Shown: positions 1-7,955, counted from the stretch's first letter. The stretch is 12,790 bases of DNA from Cryomorphaceae bacterium (GCA_021298235.1 JAJTDX010000087.1:1-12790), one strand, 5' to 3'. The notes: a model not told the origin generated them from the sequence alone. Made by a program: numbers and translations.

Positions 1-3000
1 AAGGCGAAAATTTTGCACTTAGGATACTAAAAATTTGCTGTAAAAGCCCATTCGGATGCAATCTGTTCTTGAAGGTGTCCTTCGTAAGGAATACCAGAAC
101 TCTCAGGGAAATTTGCATGGCTTTAATTACAAAATCAGAATCGCCTTTTAATCCTTTATGAGCATAAAGGAAAGCAAAGGAATTGAATCGAATGGCGGCA
201 AGCATTAACTCCGCATCCTTTTTATATTTAGAAGGCAAATACTTTGGATTTAGCTCGCCTGAATTCAGCCCAGTCAATAGCTCTTCTCGACTCAAGGAGC
301 GGTAATCGACTCCACTGAACCTTACCCCATCCTTGACTGAGTATGGGAAACCAAATTTTTCCAGGTTTCTTGAGTTTAGTCGAGAAAAGTCGGGGTCCTT
401 GAACGCCGGAAAAATTGCGAATTCAAAATTGTTATTGAAAGATTTATGTGGAACATTATTGTTCGGTTCACCTCCTTCAAAATAACCCATGTTTTGCGAA
501 TAGAAATCAAGCCAATGAACTGCAGATTCATGTTCAGAATCCTGCTCTAATACATCACTTATCAAGGAGCTCCAGCGACCATTTCTAAATATACTTTCTG
601 GAGGAAAATTCAGCTTGTGAACATCAAATCGACGGCTGTAACCCAGCAAAGGAAATTCAAAGGTCTTACGAGAAACAGTGAAAGAATACTTCTCCCTCGT
701 AAAATAAAAAAGAAACTCCTTTTCAAACATGACATGGGCAGCACGCGGAAAATTCACATTGATTCTTCCTATTTGAAATTCTTTAGCGGATTTTCCTGCA
801 ACAACAATCACAATCTCGCTGACGTGATTTTGATTCGCAGGCAATAGGGTTAACATATGCTTTTTTGCAACTCTTTTATTCCACCTGTTAAGGGGCTGGT
901 AAGTTACTATAAAAGGATACTCTTGAGGAACAGGCTGATAGGAATCTGCGAGGATTTTCATCAAAATTCCCGGTCGGTGAAATTCAGTTGAAGTAGATGG
1001 CAGCTGAAGGGAATCCACACCCGGATGCAAGATGTGATACAAATCTGGTTTTATGCCGAAGTCGCCATTAAAGACAATATTTGGAAACCACGAAAGATCC
1101 AAAATCAAATGTCTGATTCTGTTTGAATTCAATTGATCCGGATTCAACACCAATGGTTTGTGTAACCAATTGTATTCTTCAAGAGAAGTTGAATAAACAG
1201 TTTGCAAATAAGCTTCAAGCTCCTCCATGTAAGGCTGAATGTTCCCACTGGCCATTTTTAGCCTATCCAAGGTTTGTTGAAGTCCTTGATCAAGGCACAA
1301 AAAAGTGATCAATACGGTCAACGGTGCAATCTGATTTATAAGCCCAAAGAGCCCTTCGTTGGAGATAGCACCGCTCCCCAAAAGAACCTTCACTTTCAAA
1401 AACTTTATCTTCTCCCCGTTTTGAATCAATGCTTGTAATTCTTCATCAGAGGTAACTTCCACACAATCAGAATAGCCGAACCCCAATGCATAGAGCTCCG
1501 AAATATCCGTAAGTTGAGGTTCGTCATGTGGGTTTTTGATGGTAAGCTCATGCAATGAGGAAAAAAGTTTATCCCAAGGTAATTTTGCTCCCTCCAATGC
1601 GTCCATGTCATCTATAAGCAGATGTCGCAGCCCCTTTGGAAGAGAGCTGAAGTCGAAGTGTTTTAATTTATTTCCCGAAAGATCAATACGCTTAACAGGT
1701 GGACAAGCAGTTAAATCAAATTGATCTAATTTATTCCTCGCCAACAAGAGAGATGAAGAATTCCAATTTTTTAAATATGTGGTTGGAACGCTCGAAATAT
1801 GCTTTCCAGAAAGATCTGACGAAAAACGAGTAGAAGAAACAGATTGCCAAAATTTATCAGAAATATGGTGCGCCTCCCATTCAATAGATTGAGTACGAAC
1901 CAGGCGAATCGAACATGCCAATTGCGTTGATTCAACCCATGGCCTGTCCTTGATAGGAACATTTGTTGCTAAATTCTTATGGAACCGCTGGTCAAGAAAA
2001 TAGTACACGGCATTCACAGGTTTGATTCCGGTCGTTTTGGACATCCACTCTCCTCCAAACAAATCGAGCCTATTTTTAGTCGACCAATGTCTTGATTTCA
2101 CATAGAAGACACCTCGACCTACTTTTGCCCTGACCGAGGACTTTGGATCTTTGACATGAACCATATCCGCAGTCCAATACGCACCCATTTTGTTGTAAAA
2201 ACACAATCCATGGTTCTCAGCAATTCCGTTATATTGAGGATCTGAAGGAACCCTCAGTCCAAGCAAGGCTCGGTCCTCATAAAACGTCTCCCGGATATAA
2301 TCCGCAAAATCTTCTGAAGTAGGAAGTCTCCATTTGATGAGCCTTGAAACGACTCTCAGCATCATTTCCTCAGTGTATAATTTTTTCTCAACTCCACGCC
2401 TGGTAAAAACCAAACCCGGCTCCTCCTTATTCCCTCCTACTCTGCCGGCATACATTTCACGTTCGAACAAATTGTACAAATCTCTAGCGTAAAACAGATC
2501 ATTCTTGCGCCATTCGAGTCCGCACACCATTAATGGCTCTGGACCTTTAAGCTCTTTTGCTTTGTTTTCGAGAAACTGTATATAGCTTGCTGCATCAGCT
2601 AAAGTCTTACCCGAACGAACCATCCGAGAAATTATTTGAAGCTCACCGGAATAGCGCCTAAATTCATTATCTGCGGACTGGACTTGTAAAACCCAGGAGA
2701 CCTTCCCACTTAGCTCACGTAAATATTTCTTAGTTGACGATGAATGCTTCGACACATGGCTTTCACCAAATTTCTTCAGATAGTAAATCTCTTGTCTTAA
2801 CGATCTCTTGAGAAGCCTTCCGGCTGAACGTTTCTCGTTCAACACAATTCCCGTTACTACCTGCCGTTTATTTCTTCTTAAGATCTTTGTTTTTGACTTT
2901 TTAAGTCTCAGCTTCAAGGGCTTAAGCAATTTGTTCATCTGGTGTAACAAAGCTCCGGGAGCGAGGTCTTTTTGATTCCCGGATACCGTGAGATCATCTG

Positions 3001-3694
3001 AATAACGGGAATAATTTAATTTATGTCTGATACAATAGTTAAGAAACTTTCGGTCAAACTTTGCAAGATAGAAATTCGCCAATATGCCACTGGTCGGTGA
3101 ACCTTGTGGCAATCCTCCATTGAGGCTCGATACAGTTACAATTTTTTTAGCAAGTGAGAGTCTGACCTTTGCCTTTTCAATATCAGACCAATTTTCATCT
3201 AAAATTCCTATCAGCGAGAGGTACCCAGATTTGATATAGAGAAAATCCATGAACATACTGCTCATTTCGGATACATCAATGGAATCAAAAAAGTTCTCAA
3301 TGTCGGCCTTAAGCAGCGCCTCATTTCCAATGTGGAAATTCGCATTGGTTACCACGTTTTTCCCTTTTCTATATGCAGTAGCACAAGAAGACGGAAGATA
3401 TTTTTTACGTATTCTGTCTTTTTGTCTGTATCCCCGCGGGACCTGTTCCAGTATTGAATTGAAAAATTCCAACAGTTGATGCTGAATCTCCTTCAAGACG
3501 GGTTTAGGTTCAAACAATACCCGACTAGAGCCATCAGATTTTGGTATGACATGCTTGTTGTAATATGATTCATCAAAGTGCTCAGGAAGAGTAAGATCAT
3601 GTATAAGTCTCAGTGCATTGAACGTATATTCAATTTTGTCACTTTTGAGAAAATCTGCAGTAAATGATCGGTGTGTTAATTCGGAGTTATTCAT
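1..3694 (-). CDS. Retron-type reverse transcriptase fused to a very long C-terminal region with leucine-rich repeats and a DUF4116-like segment (partial, runs off left edge)
   Basis: The frame is open for 1231 codons from ATG 3694 to the edge with no stop, so the C-terminus is missing. Residues about 40-350 form a whole reverse transcriptase: retron region X NANFH at 117-121, first catalytic aspartate D131 in KADIENFFDSI, LPQGSPTSG at 195-203, catalytic YSDD at 231-234 within RYSDDLTVSG, region Y VTG at 280-282, then a retron-like thumb (LSGKVSWVLQV near 328-337). NAxxH together with VTG is characteristic of retron RTs, which are normally only 300-400 residues. Residues about 390-612 are unrecognised. 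Residues about 628-691 hold leucine-rich repeats (LLLARNKLDQF and RIDLSGNKLKHF, exactly 21 residues apart). Residues about 1150-1200 resemble DUF4116. Expected activity is RNA-templated cDNA synthesis in the cytoplasm; the tail may sense or bind protein (inference). The start overlaps the upstream peptidase stop as ATGA, suggesting translational coupling. RT assignment is sure, retron clade likely, DUF4116 tentative. Confidence 0.93.
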   Translation of the reverse strand, partial: MNNSELTHRSFTADFLKSDKIEYTFNALRLIHDLTLPEHFDESYYNKHVIPKSDGSSRVLFEPKPVLKEIQHQLLEFFNSILEQVPRGYRQKDRIRKKYLPSSCATAYRKGKNVVTNANFHIGNEALLKADIENFFDSIDVSEMSSMFMDFLYIKSGYLSLIGILDENWSDIEKAKVRLSLAKKIVTVSSLNGGLPQGSPTSGILANFYLAKFDRKFLNYCIRHKLNYSRYSDDLTVSGNQKDLAPGALLHQMNKLLKPLKLRLKKSKTKILRRNKRQVVTGIVLNEKRSAGRLLKRSLRQEIYYLKKFGESHVSKHSSSTKKYLRELSGKVSWVLQVQSADNEFRRYSGELQIISRMVRSGKTLADAASYIQFLENKAKELKGPEPLMVCGLEWRKNDLFYARDLYNLFEREMYAGRVGGNKEEPGLVFTRRGVEKKLYTEEMMLRVVSRLIKWRLPTSEDFADYIRETFYEDRALLGLRVPSDPQYNGIAENHGLCFYNKMGAYWTADMVHVKDPKSSVRAKVGRGVFYVKSRHWSTKNRLDLFGGEWMSKTTGIKPVNAVYYFLDQRFHKNLATNVPIKDRPWVESTQLACSIRLVRTQSIEWEAHHISDKFWQSVSSTRFSSDLSGKHISSVPTTYLKNWNSSSLLLARNKLDQFDLTACPPVKRIDLSGNKLKHFDFSSLPKGLRHLLIDDMDALEGAKLPWDKLFSSLHELTIKNPHDEPQLTDISELYALGFGYSDCVEVTSDEELQALIQNGEKIKFLKVKVLLGSGAISNEGLFGLINQIAPLTVLITFLCLDQGLQQTLDRLKMASGNIQPYMEELEAYLQTVYSTSLEEYNWLHKPLVLNPDQLNSNRIRHLILDLSWFPNIVFNGDFGIKPDLYHILHPGVDSLQLPSTSTEFHRPGILMKILADSYQPVPQEYPFIVTYQPLNRWNKRVAKKHMLTLLPANQNHVSEIVIVVAGKSAKEFQIGRINVNFPRAAHVMFEKEFLFYFTREKYSFTVSRKTFEFPLLGYSRRFDVHKLNFPPESIFRNGRWSSLISDVLEQDSEHESAVHWLDFYSQNMGYFEGGEPNNNVPHKSFNNNFEFAIFPAFKDPDFSRLNSRNLEKFGFPYSVKDGVRFSGVDYRSLSREELLTGLNSGELNPKYLPSKYKKDAELMLAAIRFNSFAFLYAHKGLKGDSDFVIKAMQISLRVLVFLTKDTFKNRLHPNGLLQQIFSILSAKFSP

Positions 3695-4830
3695 GTTATA
3701 CTCTCAAAAGAATTCATTCTGCAAAATGCTACATCAAGTAAAAAAGAGTCGTCGACATATCCTACAAAAGGTCTGTCGTCATCAATCAGATCGTCCTTTG
3801 CGAAAATATAACTAAGAATCCAGTCAACAAAATGCGCATTAAATTCAGATCTGTAAGAGAAGAGTTTCCGTGCCCGTTCTAACACCTCCAGTTCAAGGTC
3901 GTGAACAGAGTCCCTGTCTTGAGCCAGGGCCTTTTCAAGCTGATCCAAACTAAGCCTTTCAGAAAGTACGGATTCACAATGTGAAATCAACTCGTATTCT
4001 GTTGCCAAATATTTCCCTGTTAAGATCCTCCAATTATCCTCATTTTCTCCTAGATCAAAAAACACATTCAAAGCTCCGTTGTCAAAGTTTTTCAAAAAAT
4101 CAAACTTTACAAAAAGAGAGGCAATCCATTCTGACAGGTCCAGCTGAAGAAAGCTTTCAAGCAATTTCAGTTTGTTTTCCTGCGATAGCGAGGTCTCGGA
4201 GTTCTCATCCATACGAAGAAAAAGAGCAACATGCGCCGCATACGAATAAGCGCCTTCACATGCTTCTTTGAGCGCCTCACTCGATTCCATGTGTGCTCCA
4301 CAAACATTGTTCAACAAGTTCGTCAGAGCATGTTCAAATTCTTTCAACTTCTCTGCTGAATTATCGTTGCTGCCAAGAAAAAGCTCTTCAGCAAGTAAGG
4401 CAACAGCTTCATTACGCAAAAAAAAGAAATAATGCATCACTGACCAGTAGATACCGGGATGGTGATTCAATTGCTGTAATTCATGAGCTCTGGAGTGATA
4501 AACTCTGCAAGACTCTTGAATTACAGAAATATCCAGTGCATGAACCAATTCGTGGAGAACACACCGATCTAACGTTTCCTCAAACAACTTTAAATCATCC
4601 TCCTTGAGGTTTTGCAATCTAATCAACCCGGATTCTGCCGCATCGAACATGGACAAGGCTTTGGGATTGGTTTTTTCAAAGCTTTCATAATGAACAATAA
4701 CTTCAAACTTTTTTGGGAGCAACGGAAAAAGAAGCTTTGAAAACCGTTCGAACCGCTCTTGAATACAATGGTCCAAAGCCGACGGAACAGAAGCTATTGA
4801 TGAAGACGCATTATGGAAAAGTAGTTGCAC
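3691..4830 (-). CDS. Putative zinc metallopeptidase (HExxH, gluzincin-like), first gene of the RT operon
   Basis: This 379-residue protein has one clear signature: LHELVHALD, with HELVH at residues 93-97 (two zinc-binding histidines and the catalytic glutamate), followed 44 residues later by RNEAVALLAEEL, where E141 is a good third ligand of the HExxH...E type. No signal peptide or membrane segment is visible, so it should be cytoplasmic. The remaining 230 residues are helical-looking, acidic and unrecognised. The start is GTG; an in-frame TAA lies about 13 codons upstream with no ATG between, and the next methionine is residue 61, inside the conserved-looking part. A strong promoter lies 32-62 bp upstream. 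It overlaps the RT gene by 4 bp, so the two products are probably made together; a role as protease effector or processing partner of the RT protein is inference. The peptidase fold is supported by motif only. Confidence 0.85.
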   Translation of the reverse strand: MQLLFHNASSSIASVPSALDHCIQERFERFSKLLFPLLPKKFEVIVHYESFEKTNPKALSMFDAAESGLIRLQNLKEDDLKLFEETLDRCVLHELVHALDISVIQESCRVYHSRAHELQQLNHHPGIYWSVMHYFFFLRNEAVALLAEELFLGSNDNSAEKLKEFEHALTNLLNNVCGAHMESSEALKEACEGAYSYAAHVALFLRMDENSETSLSQENKLKLLESFLQLDLSEWIASLFVKFDFLKNFDNGALNVFFDLGENEDNWRILTGKYLATEYELISHCESVLSERLSLDQLEKALAQDRDSVHDLELEVLERARKLFSYRSEFNAHFVDWILSYIFAKDDLIDDDRPFVGYVDDSFLLDVAFCRMNSFESIT

Positions 4831-4861
4831 TATTTTTTTCAGATGTTTTACTAATTTAGAA

Positions 4862-4892
4862 CAAATTTATTTTGAAGTGTTATCCAAACAAA
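4862..4892 (-). promoter_or_regulatory. Bacteroidota-type promoter of the peptidase-RT operon
   Basis: Read on the minus strand, TTTG (4892-4889) is followed by exactly 19 bases and then TAAATTTG (4869-4862). This matches the Bacteroidota primary sigma consensus (TTTG, 19-21 bases, TAnnTTTG) in every fixed position. Transcription would start near 4855, leaving a leader of only about 25 bases before the GTG at 4830. The 106-bp spacer also serves the divergent gene at 4937; on the plus strand TATTTTG (4868-4874) overlaps the same site and could be part of an opposing promoter, but that match is one base short. Confidence 0.65.
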
Positions 4893-4936
4893 AACTTCGC
4901 GTACTGCTCGTGATGTTTAATGAATTTTAAAAAACC

Positions 4937-5563
4937 ATGAAAAAAGAAAAATCTACCGGAGAACGAATTCTCTGGGTTGGCGACAAAGCCGCTGAAACCT
5001 TCAAAAAAACCAATCGTTCGGTTCTCGATCAGTTTAACAACAATATTCTATTATATGACAAACGCACGGGAGATGACCTTCGTGAAAATGTAACTTATTT
5101 GAAAGACTTAATAGATAAAAAAGATTTGGAGTATAAACCGGAAGAACTTCGCGCCGCACTTACTGAGCTACTGGAAAACCATAAAATAATGGATGCAGAT
5201 CTACTCATTGGAAGCTCGTTCGAATTACTATTTCAGCAACTCTTGAATATTTACAAACAAGGAGATAAGAAATCCCAGAGTACCTCTAAGTCAAAAGCTT
5301 CAGAGACACTCTTCTCTTATTCAATGTATAAGAATAGTGAGCTTCCTTCACTCGGTAAAAAGAATCTGAAGAATGTATTGTTCCTGCATCAGGATATTCC
5401 CTTTACAGATATGAAAGAAGAATCAAATGAAACCATGAAAAGTGCCGGTAAACATTTTTACAACGTGTACGCAACGCAAAATTCGGATACCGACTTAAAT
5501 GAATTTTTATTCAACTATTCAGAAAAAGATAATTCCCTAACAAAAGACATAAAAACCCTATAA
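4937..5563 (+). CDS. Hypothetical hydrophilic protein, upstream of the ECF sigma factor
   Basis: I do not recognise this 208-residue protein. It starts at an ATG 106 bp from the divergent peptidase gene. It is lysine- and acid-rich with no signal peptide or membrane segment, so it is probably cytoplasmic. Residues about 15-110 look mostly helical (for example SSFELLFQQLLNIY near 93-106). A short low-complexity linker rich in Ser and Lys follows near 111-122, then a more mixed C-terminal part with a hydrophobic patch (NVLFLH, 146-151). The sigma factor starts 13 bp after its stop, so the two are almost certainly co-transcribed. That position would suit a regulator or partner of the sigma factor, such as a soluble anti-sigma factor, but no motif supports this. 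Confidence 0.8.
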   Translation: MKKEKSTGERILWVGDKAAETFKKTNRSVLDQFNNNILLYDKRTGDDLRENVTYLKDLIDKKDLEYKPEELRAALTELLENHKIMDADLLIGSSFELLFQQLLNIYKQGDKKSQSTSKSKASETLFSYSMYKNSELPSLGKKNLKNVLFLHQDIPFTDMKEESNETMKSAGKHFYNVYATQNSDTDLNEFLFNYSEKDNSLTKDIKTL

Positions 5564-5576
5564 GCACATTCACTAC

Positions 5577-6149
5577 ATGGACAGAAGACTGTTATTCGAA
5601 GAAATACTCCGCAGACACGAAAGTGATATCCGCAGGACCATCCGTTCGAAATTCCCGAACAAAATGGACGCAGATGATATCTTTCAGGAGCTTGCCATAC
5701 ACATTCTTAATAAGCTTGAGGAAGAATCAGATGAAGAGCTTGAACGTTGGGATGTTAAAGGATGGCTTATTCGAATCACAGGTAATTTTTGTCTGACTGA
5801 GCTACGCAAAAAAAACACTAAAAAAGGTCGCGCAATGAAGGATCTTCCAGATGAAGATGCTTTTGATAGAGGACAATTTCACAAAGGAGGCGGATATGAT
5901 CCGGAACAAGATCCATCGCGAAGCAGTCTCGGTGTCGATATTGCTGAATTGCTTTCTAATCTTAATGAGCGCGACAGAATGATTGTGATCTTGAAGCACT
6001 TTGAAGGTCGTTCTGTTGAGGAAATTGACCAAATCATGGACATAACGAATAGCGCTCAATATTACAAGCGTGCCATCGAAAGACTTCAGCGAACTATTGG
6101 TGTAGAACGTTACAGAGAAGCTTTCGATGACTTTTTCCCTCTGGAATGA
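5577..6149 (+). CDS. ECF-type RNA polymerase sigma factor (sigma-70 family)
   Basis: The 190-residue protein has the two-domain ECF layout. Sigma region 2 spans about residues 8-80, with DADDIFQEL at 31-39 (core polymerase contact and -10 recognition) and WLIRITGNFCLTELRKK at 63-79. An acidic, glycine-containing linker follows (about 90-118). Region 4 spans about 123-172 with LNERDRMIVILKHFEGRSVEEI and a helix-turn-helix ending in KRAIERLQ. The recognition helix departs from the usual ECF pattern (NSAQYYKRA in place of a GTVKSRLxRA-like helix), so its target promoter may be unusual. It directs polymerase to a small set of promoters, unknown here. It is the last gene before a strong terminator. 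No transmembrane anti-sigma gene lies beside it; the preceding 208-residue protein is the only candidate partner. Confidence 0.9.
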   Translation: MDRRLLFEEILRRHESDIRRTIRSKFPNKMDADDIFQELAIHILNKLEEESDEELERWDVKGWLIRITGNFCLTELRKKNTKKGRAMKDLPDEDAFDRGQFHKGGGYDPEQDPSRSSLGVDIAELLSNLNERDRMIVILKHFEGRSVEEIDQIMDITNSAQYYKRAIERLQRTIGVERYREAFDDFFPLE

Positions 6150-6167
6150 GCTAAATATTTTGAAATC

Positions 6168-6194
6168 AACCGTGCTAAGTCACGGTTTTTTTTT
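6168..6194 (+). terminator. Intrinsic terminator after the sigma factor gene
   Basis: AACCGTG (6168-6174), a six-base loop, and CACGGTT (6181-6187) form a perfect 7-bp stem that merges into a run of nine T (6186-6194), 19 bases after the sigma stop codon. This ends the 4937-6149 unit, so the ATPase at 6258 probably has its own promoter or depends on read-through. The other 63 bases before that gene show no consensus promoter that I can defend. Confidence 0.85.
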
Positions 6195-6257
6195 GCTCAA
6201 ATGTTATGCGGGGAGTTAGACAGCGTTAATAGCTCGTAATCGTTCAAAATTTATCAA

Positions 6258-7955
6258 ATGTCCAACACCCCCACCAGAAGAACTACAAAAACAAAAAGCT
6301 TGTCCGTCATGGACGCAATCTCCAGTATTTACAAAAAATCCAAACAATCTGGTTTAAAACCTTCTATTCTCCGATCGCTGAAACCTGAGCTAAAGATAGT
6401 TTCTGAATATATCTCGGGAACCGAGGAAGAAGGCTTTCTTTTTGCCAACATCGCGACCATGAACTTGTTCGGAGAACACATAGATATGCTCGATATTTTT
6501 CGCTACTTCGACATTACTCCCTTTGAGATCACACCTTACTTAAAACCTCTCAATAAGCTTGTTGAAAGAGGTGTATTTACCAAAAGAAGACAACGAAGAC
6601 GTTCTTCAGAAGAAGCAATGAGGAAATACTATTACTCTGTTCATGGTGATATTTTAGATGCGCTGCTTAACAGCCAACCTTTCCCTGCCAGAGAAAATGG
6701 TGTGATGGCCGATCAAATCGAGGTGCTGGGCAAGTTATATGACCTCTCCAATGAGTGCATTCAAGATTCACTGGATCCGGATGAAATGTTTACCGAGATG
6801 GAAGAGCTCTTAAAAAATAACAGACACTTCCCTCTAATATCAGCTATTCGCGATATGGAAATTCGTGAAACAGACCGTGCAATTTACATTTATGTAGTTT
6901 GGAAAAGCATGAACGGAAGCATACTTATTGATATTGATGATCCGATCAACTCTTTCTTAAAGGTGCCTTCTATGAAGATCAAATACCTTCAGGAAATCTA
7001 TAACGGAGAGAATAAGCTGATCAAGCATAACCTGGTGGAATACAATCAAGGCAGATTCTTCAACGACATTGAGTTGAGTGTTACGGACAAGACAAGAGAT
7101 TTGTTAGAAAGTCATGGAATCACCTTGCTCAAACCAAAAAACAAGAGCAATACGATCAAACCGGAAAACATCACATCAAAACAGTTGTTCTACGAAAAAG
7201 AAGAGAACGAGCAAATCGATAAGGTGCTGAGTATGATGGAACCTTCCAAGTACACCGACCTCATGTCTCGACTAGAGAGCAAAGGATTGCCTCAAAACCT
7301 AAATATTCTCCTCTTTGGCGCACCAGGAACAGGAAAAACGGAGACAGTTCTTCAGCTGGCAAAACTATCCGGCCGGGAGATCATCAAGGTAGATATCAGT
7401 CAGTCAAAATCCATGTGGTTTGGTGAAAGCGAGAAGCTTGTGAAAAAGATTTTCAAAGATTACGAAAGTATCTCAAAGAACTGTAAGCTCGCTCCAATCT
7501 TACTCTTTAATGAGGCAGATGCAATCCTGGCTACACGAAAAAACAACACTTCAAGCAGTGTAGCACAAACCGAAAATGCTATACAGAACATACTTCTCGA
7601 GGAGCTTGAGAATTTCAAGGGGATTTTCATTGCTACGACGAATCTCGCGGAGAATCTTGACAAGGCATTCGACCGAAGATTTCTCTTCAAAGTGCGTTTC
7701 AATAAACCAAGTGTCGCTTCAAGAGCTGCAATCTGGCGAACAAAGATTCCATCCTTGAAAAAAGCTGAAGCGACTAAAGTGGCTGAAAGATTCGAACTTA
7801 CAGGAGGTCAGATTGATAATGTAGTCAGAAAAGCTGAAATCGAATTCGTATTAAATGGGAAGAAAATCACGGTTGAAAAGATCATTGAATTCTGCCTTCA
7901 AGAAAGCGTACTTCAGTCAAAATCAGTTCGGATAGGATTCGGTCAGGCAAGCTGA
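6258..7955 (+). CDS. AAA+ ATPase (SpoVK/FtsH-like core) with a long unrecognised N-terminal region
   Basis: This 565-residue protein has an unrecognised N-terminal part of about 330 residues, including a basic stretch (KRRQRRR, 109-115) and winged-helix-like segments (for example LKPLNKLVERGVF, about 95-107). A single AAA+ module follows: Walker A GAPGTGKT (354-361), a pore-loop-like SMWFGESEK (385-393), Walker B LLFNEAD (415-421), sensor 1 ATTN (459-462), arginine-finger region FDRRF (471-475) and a sensor-2 helix from TGGQIDNVVRKA (515-526). Such proteins form hexamers that remodel or unfold protein partners. In Walker B the usual aspartate is asparagine (N418) while the catalytic glutamate (E419) is kept. 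No membrane segment or peptidase motif is present, so it is probably a cytoplasmic remodelling factor. It sits downstream of the sigma factor across a terminator; a functional link is unproven. Confidence 0.92.
   Translation: MSNTPTRRTTKTKSLSVMDAISSIYKKSKQSGLKPSILRSLKPELKIVSEYISGTEEEGFLFANIATMNLFGEHIDMLDIFRYFDITPFEITPYLKPLNKLVERGVFTKRRQRRRSSEEAMRKYYYSVHGDILDALLNSQPFPARENGVMADQIEVLGKLYDLSNECIQDSLDPDEMFTEMEELLKNNRHFPLISAIRDMEIRETDRAIYIYVVWKSMNGSILIDIDDPINSFLKVPSMKIKYLQEIYNGENKLIKHNLVEYNQGRFFNDIELSVTDKTRDLLESHGITLLKPKNKSNTIKPENITSKQLFYEKEENEQIDKVLSMMEPSKYTDLMSRLESKGLPQNLNILLFGAPGTGKTETVLQLAKLSGREIIKVDISQSKSMWFGESEKLVKKIFKDYESISKNCKLAPILLFNEADAILATRKNNTSSSVAQTENAIQNILLEELENFKGIFIATTNLAENLDKAFDRRFLFKVRFNKPSVASRAAIWRTKIPSLKKAEATKVAERFELTGGQIDNVVRKAEIEFVLNGKKITVEKIIEFCLQESVLQSKSVRIGFGQAS

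Noticed and set aside
1123..1308. Several short plus-strand and minus-strand open frames in the first 3.7 kb (for example 617-847, 1123-1308, 1426-1611, 1536-1724, 1771-1962, 3249-3479)
   Set aside because: All lie inside the continuous minus-strand RT frame, in other frames, without recognisable motifs or plausible spacing.
2993..3004. The YSDD motif as evidence of a group II intron
   Set aside because: The downstream VTG and upstream NAxxH are retron features. No maturase X or HNH endonuclease domain was seen, and the gene is coupled to an upstream gene without intron RNA structure.
3981..4607. Plus-strand open frames at 3981-4271 and 4293-4607
   Set aside because: They are antisense to the peptidase gene; their translations look like antisense low-complexity sequence and have no motif.
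4831..4936. A retron msr-msd RNA in the divergent spacer
   Set aside because: The spacer is only 106 bp, contains promoter elements, and shows no long inverted repeats.
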